From Bacillota bacterium (lineage in GTDB: Bacteria > Bacillota > Clostridia > Christensenellales > SZUA-584), in the NCBI GenBank assembly GCA_023415795.1, contig JAEZJG010000005.1, forward strand, positions 1 through 46,175: a stretch of 46,175 nt of DNA, given 5' to 3'. The notes below the pieces were generated by a model, which searched no databases, had not been told where the DNA came from, and saw nothing but the letters and a program-made list of their open reading frames with translations. Position 1 is the stretch's first letter. Every line of letters begins with the position of its first letter. Positions 40,262 through 46,175 of the stretch are shown here, one piece after another. A program made the position numbers and the translations under genes.

Positions 40262-42403
40262 TTGAAGAAATCAATCAATTTATTTAGCAAAAAAGGAAAG
40301 GCCGACATCGTTCCTTCTTCGCAGCAGGAACCCGCACTCGAACCAAACAGTAACGGCAAGAAAATGAAAACGAAAAAAGCCTCTGCTGCTCGCAAGCGCA
40401 AAGCGAGCCTCATATCCAACATGCGCATCGCGCCCCGTATGCTGCTAGGCTTTCTGGTCATCGCAGTGCTGAGCGCCTCAATGGGCATCTTTGCCACTAT
40501 GAGCCTGACCAAAGTAAGTGCCGCCAGCGACGAAATGTATGCCCGCATACTGCTTCCCACCAAGAACGCCTACGACATGGAATTGCTCATCAAGGATCAG
40601 ATCATCGGCGTCAGACAAGCGTTGATGGCAGGCGAAAATGCCATGACGACAGCCTACACCTCCGATATCAATATAAAACGTACCAACATTAAAAACTCCA
40701 TCGATATGGTTCGTGCTTTGATTGAGGGTGATAGCACAAAACTAGCCGCGCTAGATGAATTTTTACCTGTTTTTGAAGCATACGACGCAGAATTGGTCAA
40801 AGTACTTGACATGATTGATTCCAAACAAAGAGCAGCTGTCACGCAAGACCTGTCTAAATTCGGTACATATCGCACTGCCGAAATGAGCGTTTTGAAAAGC
40901 ATTAGCACTCTGCGTTCTGCCATCTCCGGCAACGCGGCAGCGGTAGCAAATTCCAACAAAAGACAATCCGAGATGGTAAGTCTCATCACAATAATCGGCA
41001 TCAGCATCGTGGTGGCCGCCTCCGTGCTCATCGGCATATTCACGGCACGCGGCATCAGCAAGCCAATGAAGCGGCTGACGGACAACGTCAAACGGCTGGC
41101 CGAGGGCGATACCGACATAACATTCGATCACGTTATCAGCAAGGATGAAATCGGTCAGATGCGCGATGCCATCCGCACCATCGTCAAGGTGGTCAAGGCG
41201 CTGCTGGACGACACCGGCATGCTGGTAGACGCCGCTGCCGAAGGCAAGCTCTCTACCCGCGCCGACGCACAGCGCCATACGGGCGCATACCGCCGCATCG
41301 TGGAAGGCATCAACACCACATTGGATTCCATGATGAACCCCATTGCCGAGTCCACCCAAGTGCTGGACGAGCTGTCCAAGGGTAACCTGAACGTCTCCGT
41401 CGACGGCGATTTCAAGGGCGACTTCAGCCGCATCAAAGATTCCCTCAACACCACAGTCGCCACGCTCAAGAGCTATATCACCGAGCTTTCCTTCGCATTG
41501 GGCGAAATTGCTCAGGGGCATCTCTCCATCTCCATTGATTCAGATTTTAAAGGCGACTTCACGGCTCTCAAGGAATCCTTCAACCAGTCGGTAAGCGCTT
41601 TCAGTCAGGTGCTGTCCGACATCGATACAGCCTCCGGCGAAGTGGCGGCAGGCACCATGCAGCTCTCCTCCGGCAGTCAGGTGATCTCGCAGGGCGCGAA
41701 CGAGCAAGCCAGTGCCATCGAGCAGCTCTCCGCCTCTCTCACGCAGATATCCGAACAAACCCGCGAAAACGTGCAGAGTGCCAACACCCAAAGAGAGCTG
41801 GCGCAAAAGGCCAGAGCCAACGCTGCAGACGGCACCGACAAGATGAAGCAGCTGCAAGCCTCCATGGACGACATCCATGCCTCGTCCGCCAGCATCAGCA
41901 AGGTCATCAAGGCGATCGATGACATCGCGTTCCAGACCAACATTCTCGCGCTGAACGCCGCGGTGGAAGCTGCCCGCGCCGGCATGCACGGCAAGGGCTT
42001 TGCGGTGGTGGCCGACGAAGTGCGTAAGCTGGCGCAAAAGAGCGCCGAAGCCGCCAAGGAAACCGCTGTGCTGGTGGAAGGCTCCATCGCCAAAACCACC
42101 GCAGGCGCGAAGATCGCCAAGGATACCGCCGCCGCGCTGGCAGAGATCGTCAGCGGCGTCGAGAAAACGGCAGAGCTGTCGTCGCAGATCGCCATCGCCT
42201 CCAGCGATCAGGCTGTGGGTATATCTCAGGTCAACAAGGGCATCGAGCAGCTGTCCGCCGTGGTGCAGAACAACTCCGCCACCGCCGAGCAAGCCGCCGC
42301 ATCTTCGCAGGAGCTGTCCGCTCAGGCCGACCACTTAAAGGCGATGGTGCAGCGCTTCGAGCTGACCAAGAGCAGCGATGATCCCTATTTGATCGCCGAC
42401 TAA
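40262..42403 (+). CDS. Methyl-accepting chemotaxis protein 1
   Basis: A 713-residue chemoreceptor. A basic cytoplasmic N-terminus of about 58 residues precedes TM1 (about 60-80). A helical extracellular domain of about 155 residues follows (four-helix-bundle type, beginning LTKVSAASDEMY), then TM2 (about 239-262), HAMP, two HAMP-like repeats (SKGNLNVSVDGDFKGDF and AQGHLSISIDSDFKGDF) and the signalling helices. The hairpin tip that binds CheA/CheW is DIAFQTNILALNAAVEAARAG near residue 553. Start is TTG at 40262, seven bases after GGGAGGA, and this TTG is conserved in the neighbouring paralogue. The ligand is unknown. It has its own SigD-like promoter and terminator. Confidence 0.94.
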   Translation: MKKSINLFSKKGKADIVPSSQQEPALEPNSNGKKMKTKKASAARKRKASLISNMRIAPRMLLGFLVIAVLSASMGIFATMSLTKVSAASDEMYARILLPTKNAYDMELLIKDQIIGVRQALMAGENAMTTAYTSDINIKRTNIKNSIDMVRALIEGDSTKLAALDEFLPVFEAYDAELVKVLDMIDSKQRAAVTQDLSKFGTYRTAEMSVLKSISTLRSAISGNAAAVANSNKRQSEMVSLITIIGISIVVAASVLIGIFTARGISKPMKRLTDNVKRLAEGDTDITFDHVISKDEIGQMRDAIRTIVKVVKALLDDTGMLVDAAAEGKLSTRADAQRHTGAYRRIVEGINTTLDSMMNPIAESTQVLDELSKGNLNVSVDGDFKGDFSRIKDSLNTTVATLKSYITELSFALGEIAQGHLSISIDSDFKGDFTALKESFNQSVSAFSQVLSDIDTASGEVAAGTMQLSSGSQVISQGANEQASAIEQLSASLTQISEQTRENVQSANTQRELAQKARANAADGTDKMKQLQASMDDIHASSASISKVIKAIDDIAFQTNILALNAAVEAARAGMHGKGFAVVADEVRKLAQKSAEAAKETAVLVEGSIAKTTAGAKIAKDTAAALAEIVSGVEKTAELSSQIAIASSDQAVGISQVNKGIEQLSAVVQNNSATAEQAAASSQELSAQADHLKAMVQRFELTKSSDDPYLIAD

Positions 42404-42417
42404 CCCCACAAACACGA

Positions 42418-42453
42418 AGAGCCTGCGCACCTCAACAAGCGCAGGCTCTTTTT
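42418..42453 (+). terminator. Terminator of chemoreceptor 1
   Basis: AGAGCCTGCGC pairs with GCGCAGGCTCT, followed by TTTTATTG. The same terminator, differing by one loop base, follows chemoreceptor 2. Confidence 0.88.
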
Positions 42454-42476
42454 ATTGCCGCATATGCCCTCATGCC

Positions 42477-43199
42477 GTCATTCCGAACGCAGTGAGGAAT
42501 CCCCCGGACAAGCTCATCCCCATAGGATGCACCACACACCACTCACCCCACCGCGATCACACCACAGGGGATGCTTCGTTTCCCTCTTCATGACAGCCCG
42601 ACGTTGGGCGTGCTTCGCCGTCCATTTCCCTCCCTTCTGTCATTCCGAGCCTGCGAGGAATCCCCCGTGCAAGCACATCAACGCAGACTGCGCTGCGCCC
42701 CTGCCGCGATAACGCCACAGGGGATGCTCCTCTTCCCTCTGCATGACAGCCCGACGGCGGGCGTGCTTCGCCGTCCACACCCAACAAAGCATCCGTCATT
42801 CCGAACGCAGTGAGGAATCCCCCGGACAAGCTCATCCCCATAGGATGCACATGCATCGTCTCCACACCCCACCGAGATCACGCCACAGGGGATGCTCCTC
42901 TTCCCTCTGCATGACAGCGCGACGGCGGGCGTGCATCGCCGTCCATTTCCCTCCCTTCTGTCATTCCGAACGCAGTGAGGAATCCCCCGGACAAGCTCAT
43001 CCCCATAGGATGCACCACACACCACTCACCCCACCGCGATCACACCACAGGGGATGCTTCGCTGCGCTCTGCATGACAGCGCGACGGCGGGCGTGCTTCG
43101 CCGCCTTCTCCCCCTTATCCCGTCATTCCGAGCCTGCGAGGAATCCCCCGTCCAGACGCACCTCAAAAGTGAAATCCGCCGCTTTACACTGCATGACAA
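42477..43199 (+). repeat. Array of five long-subtype palindromic repeats
   Basis: Units start at 42477, 42639, 42795, 42960 and 43122, about 160 bases apart. Each begins GTCATTCCGAACGCAGTGAG (or the variant GTCATTCCGAGCCTGCGAGG) and ends in a GGGGATGC...CTGCATGACAG arm that is its imperfect complement. The loops carry GGACAAGCTCATCCCCATAG or a variant. A second small hairpin (GACGGCG/CGCCGTC) lies between units. The fifth copy is degenerate at its right arm. This fills the interval between the two receptor genes apart from the promoter at 43317. Confidence 0.9.
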
Positions 43200-43316
43200 C
43201 ACTGCCGAAGACATCTCCCGCACCCTCCGGCATCCGAGCCCCGACACCATTGATTAGCCCCTCCTTGTATAAAACACAGAGCTTGCAATGCACATATGTT
43301 TTCTTTATTTTTAAGC

Positions 43317-43344
43317 TAAAGAAATCATGTTGCAAATTCGATAA
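43317..43344 (+). promoter_or_regulatory. SigD/sigma-28-like promoter of chemoreceptor 2
   Basis: TAAA (43317-43320), 16 bases, TTCGATAA (43337-43344), matching the site before chemoreceptor 1 in motif and spacing, although the surrounding bases differ. Confidence 0.55.
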
Positions 43345-43415
43345 TATATGTAACAACAGCCAGATAAACTTTTACTTATACTCTATCATTACTCATAATC
43401 AGGGAGGATTCGCAG

Positions 43416-45557
43416 TTGAATAAAATTAAGGATTTGCTGACCAAGAAATCCAAGTCTATTGACATCCCTTCGACGGTGCAGGAGATAACACCCGAAAATC
43501 CCCCAGAGCACAAAAAATCAAAATCCAAAAAGGCTAAGACGCCTAAAAAGAAGTTAAAAAGTCCGTTTTCAAACGTTCGGATTGCACCCCGTTTGCTATT
43601 CGGATTTTTGGTTATCGCTGTGATGAGCGCCGCCATGGGCGCATATGCCAGCCTCAACCTCTCCACTGTCAGCGCTGCCGGTGATGAGATGTACGGCCGC
43701 ATATTGCTCCCCACTAAAAACGCCTACGAGATGGAACTGCTCATCAAAGAACAAACCGTCCTGATACGCCAGGTAGTAATGGCCGACAACGTATTGATGC
43801 AAGGTGCCTATATTTCGGATATACGTAACAAAATCAAAAGCATTTCCAATACAATCGATATGATCAGCTTGCTTATTAAAAGCGATGAAACCAAGACGAA
43901 AGCGCTGAACGACTTTAAACCTGTCTTTGAAGACTACAATAACAATCTGAATAAAGTCCTTGAGCTGCTCGAATCCAGCAATCTTGAAGCCGTCCGGGAA
44001 GATCTCACCAAGTTCGGCGATTTCCGCAATGCTGAAATATCGGTGCTTAAGGGCGCATCCGATCTGCGTGTCGCTATATCAGGCAACGCCGCATCAGTCG
44101 CCAACACCAATAAAAAGAAGGCTGCTGACGTCCAGCTGTTCACTATCGCAGGCATCAGCATCGTGGTGGCCGCTTCCGTGCTCATCGGCATATTCACGGC
44201 ACGCGGCATCAGCAAGCCAATGAAGCGGCTGACGGACAACGTCAAGCGGCTGGCCGAGGGCGATACCGATATCACCTTCAACCACATCACCAGCAAGGAC
44301 GAAATCGGTCAGATGCGCGATGCCATCCGCACCATCGTCAAGGTGGTCAAGGCGCTGCTGGACGACACCGGCATGCTGGTAGACGCCGCCGCCGAAGGCA
44401 AACTCTCTATCCGCGCCGATGCACAGCGCCATACGGGCGCATACCGCAGTATTGTGGAAGGCATCAATGTCACGCTGGATTCCATGATGAACCCCATCAC
44501 CGAGTCTACCCACGTGCTGGACGAGCTGTCCAAGGGTAACCTGAACGTGTCCGTCGACGGCGAATTCAAGGGCGACTTCAGCCGCATAAAGGATTCGCTC
44601 AACACCACAGTCTCCACGCTCAAGAGCTATATCACCGAGCTTACCTACGCATTGGGCGAAATCGCTCGGGGACAGCTTTCCGTATCAATCACCGGGGATT
44701 TCAAAGGCGACTTCACGGCTCTCAAGGAATCCTTCAACGAGTCGGTGAGCGCTTTCAATCAGGTGCTGTCCGACATCGATACAGCCTCCGGCGAAGTGGC
44801 GGCTGGCACCATCCAGCTCTCTTCCGGCAGTCAGGTGATCTCGCAGGGCGCGAACGAGCAAGCCAGTGCCATCGAGCAGCTCTCCGCTGCGCTGACGCAG
44901 ATATCCGAACAAACCCGCGATAACGTGCAGAGCGCAAACGCCCAAAGCGATCTGGCACAAAAGGCCAGAGCCAACGCCGCAAGCGGAACAGAGAAGATGA
45001 AGCAGCTGCAAGCCTCCATGGACGACATCCATGCCTCGTCCGCCAGCATCAGCAAGGTGATCAAGGCGATCGACGATATCGCGTTCCAGACCAACATTCT
45101 CGCGTTGAACGCCGCGGTGGAAGCCGCGCGCGCCGGCATGCACGGCAAGGGCTTTGCGGTGGTGGCCGACGAAGTGCGTAAGCTGGCGCAAAAGAGCGCC
45201 GAAGCCGCCAAGGAAACCGCAGATCTGGTGGAAGGCTCCATCAAGAAAACCACCGCAGGCGCGAAGATCGCCAAGGATACCGCCGCCGCGCTGGCAGAGA
45301 TCGTCAATGGCGTCGAGAAATCGGCAGAGCTGTCGTCGCAGATCGCCGTCGCCTCCAGCGATCAGGCTGTGAGCATATCTCAGGTCAACAAGGGCATCGA
45401 GCAGCTGTCCGCCGTGGTGCAGAACAACTCCGCCACCGCCGAGCAAGCCGCCGCATCCTCGCAGGAGCTGTCCGCTCAGGCCGATCATCTTAAAGCCATG
45501 GTTCAGCGCTTCGAGCTGACCAAGAGCAACAATGAACCCTACCTGCTCGCCGATTAA
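43416..45557 (+). CDS. Methyl-accepting chemotaxis protein 2
   Basis: A 713-residue paralogue of chemoreceptor 1 with identical layout. The sensor half (residues of about 1-235) is clearly diverged, for instance KNAYEMELLIKEQTVLIRQV against KNAYDMELLIKDQIIGVRQA. From TM2 onward the two proteins and even their DNA are nearly identical, including HAMP, the two HAMP-like repeats and the tip DIAFQTNILALNAAVEAARAG. Start is TTG at 43416 after GGGAGGA. The pair probably senses different ligands while feeding the same CheA/CheW machinery. The uniform signalling half suggests recent duplication or gene conversion. Confidence 0.94.
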   Translation: MNKIKDLLTKKSKSIDIPSTVQEITPENPPEHKKSKSKKAKTPKKKLKSPFSNVRIAPRLLFGFLVIAVMSAAMGAYASLNLSTVSAAGDEMYGRILLPTKNAYEMELLIKEQTVLIRQVVMADNVLMQGAYISDIRNKIKSISNTIDMISLLIKSDETKTKALNDFKPVFEDYNNNLNKVLELLESSNLEAVREDLTKFGDFRNAEISVLKGASDLRVAISGNAASVANTNKKKAADVQLFTIAGISIVVAASVLIGIFTARGISKPMKRLTDNVKRLAEGDTDITFNHITSKDEIGQMRDAIRTIVKVVKALLDDTGMLVDAAAEGKLSIRADAQRHTGAYRSIVEGINVTLDSMMNPITESTHVLDELSKGNLNVSVDGEFKGDFSRIKDSLNTTVSTLKSYITELTYALGEIARGQLSVSITGDFKGDFTALKESFNESVSAFNQVLSDIDTASGEVAAGTIQLSSGSQVISQGANEQASAIEQLSAALTQISEQTRDNVQSANAQSDLAQKARANAASGTEKMKQLQASMDDIHASSASISKVIKAIDDIAFQTNILALNAAVEAARAGMHGKGFAVVADEVRKLAQKSAEAAKETADLVEGSIKKTTAGAKIAKDTAAALAEIVNGVEKSAELSSQIAVASSDQAVSISQVNKGIEQLSAVVQNNSATAEQAAASSQELSAQADHLKAMVQRFELTKSNNEPYLLAD

Positions 45558-45571
45558 TCCCACAAACACGA

Positions 45572-45608
45572 AGAGCCTGCGCACCTCATCAAGCGCAGGC
45601 TCTTTTTT
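45572..45608 (+). terminator. Terminator of chemoreceptor 2
   Basis: AGAGCCTGCGC pairs with GCGCAGGCTCT, followed by TTTTTTG; a near copy of the terminator after chemoreceptor 1. Confidence 0.88.
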
Positions 45609-45647
45609 GTTGCTGCTTCTGCCCCCCATCCCGTCAACAAAGCATCC

Positions 45648-46175
45648 GTCATTCCGAACGCAGTGAGGAATCCCCCGGACAAGCTCATGTTCATAGGATG
45701 CACATGCATCGTCCCCACACCCCACAACGATCACGCCACAGGGGATGCTTCGCTCCGCTCTGCATGACAGCGCGTCGGAGGAAGTGCTACGCCGTCCGCT
45801 TCCCTATCTGTTCTCATTCCGAACGCAGTGAGGAATCCCACCCATGCAAGCTCATCCCCATAGGATGCACCACACACCACTCACCCCACCGCGATCACGC
45901 GACAGGGGATGCTTCGCTTCGCTCTGCATGACAGCGTAACCGCGACAGTGCTTCGCCGTCCGCCCCCTCCCATCCCGTCATTCCGAGCCTGTCGAGGGAT
46001 CCCCCGGACAAGCTCATGCCCACAGGATGCACATGCATCGTCCCCACTCCCCCCACAACGATCACACCACAGGGGATGCTTCGCTTTGCTCAGCATGACA
46101 GCGCGTCGGAGGAAGTGCTACGCCGTCCGCTTCCCTATCTGTTGTCATTCCGAACGCAGTGAGGAATCCCCCGTC
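45648..46175 (+). repeat. Array of long-subtype palindromic repeats running off the window
   Basis: Copies start at 45648, about 45813 (first base changed), 45977 and 46144; the last is cut by the window end. They share ends, loop and roughly 165-base spacing with the array at 42477-43199. No gene is visible in this stretch. Confidence 0.9.

Noticed and set aside
42477..43199. CRISPR array
   Set aside because: Units are imperfect palindromes of more than 100 bases with similar rather than unique intervening sequence, and no cas genes are present.
42455..43423. Long reading frames through the repeat arrays (products rich in HSERSEESP-like strings)
   Set aside because: They are translations of the palindromic repeat and recur in several frames and on both strands; no ribosome sites.

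Overview
The window looks like a chromosomal segment of a motile, anaerobic, low-to-mid-GC Gram-positive bacterium of the Clostridia type. This is inferred from strong GGAGG ribosome binding sites, many GTG and TTG starts, an LCP cell-wall ligase, lipoproteins, a DUF362/ferredoxin protein, CheX-type phosphatases and chemoreceptors with SigD-like promoters. No rRNA, tRNA, transposase, integrase or CRISPR array was seen.

Layout. (1) 0.4-7.6 kb: housekeeping genes. They are a membrane protein, a CDP-alcohol phosphatidyltransferase, a membrane protein with a tandemly duplicated PH-like module, and a polar amino-acid ABC system (two substrate-binding lipoproteins, permease, ATPase) with an intergenic terminator between binding protein and permease. 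A DUF2974-type hydrolase follows. (2) 8.0-13.4 kb: an LCP protein, a secreted metallo-beta-lactamase-fold lipoprotein with a lamin-tail-like C-terminus, a small AT-rich DUF2500-like gene, an AEC transporter and a DUF362 iron-sulphur protein. (3) 13.5-18.6 kb: signalling genes. They are a response regulator fused to CheX, a stand-alone CheX, two tandem EAL-HDOD proteins and the C-terminal relic of a third.

(4) 18.8-39.8 kb: about 21 kb transcribed entirely on the minus strand. From right to left it holds a small membrane protein, portal, XhlA-like protein, a small portal-tail-like protein, scaffold, major capsid protein, small head proteins, a connector-like protein, fibres, a 1030-residue podovirus-type tail protein, an FN3 protein, an NlpC/P60 endolysin and a holin-like protein. 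There is no terminase, integrase, repressor, replication gene, tape measure or sheath. Host-type palindromic repeats have invaded it and several terminators subdivide it. It therefore looks like a long-resident, defective or domesticated podovirus-like particle locus.

At its distal end (18.8-25.5 kb) sits a cargo region. It has a 582-residue modular protein with a GC-rich coiled-coil N-terminus and an AT-rich C-terminus of unknown function. Three lipoprotein genes follow, with relics of the same N-terminal module between them, then a second NlpC/P60 protein with four peptidoglycan-binding repeats. The arrangement resembles a polymorphic toxin with orphan immunity or accessory cassettes, but no toxin activity can be read from the sequence.

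(5) 40.2-46.2 kb: two tandem paralogous methyl-accepting chemotaxis proteins with near-identical signalling halves, matching SigD-like promoters, matching TTG starts and matching terminators. They are separated and followed by arrays of a palindromic repeat that also occurs at 7.7 and 35.8 kb.
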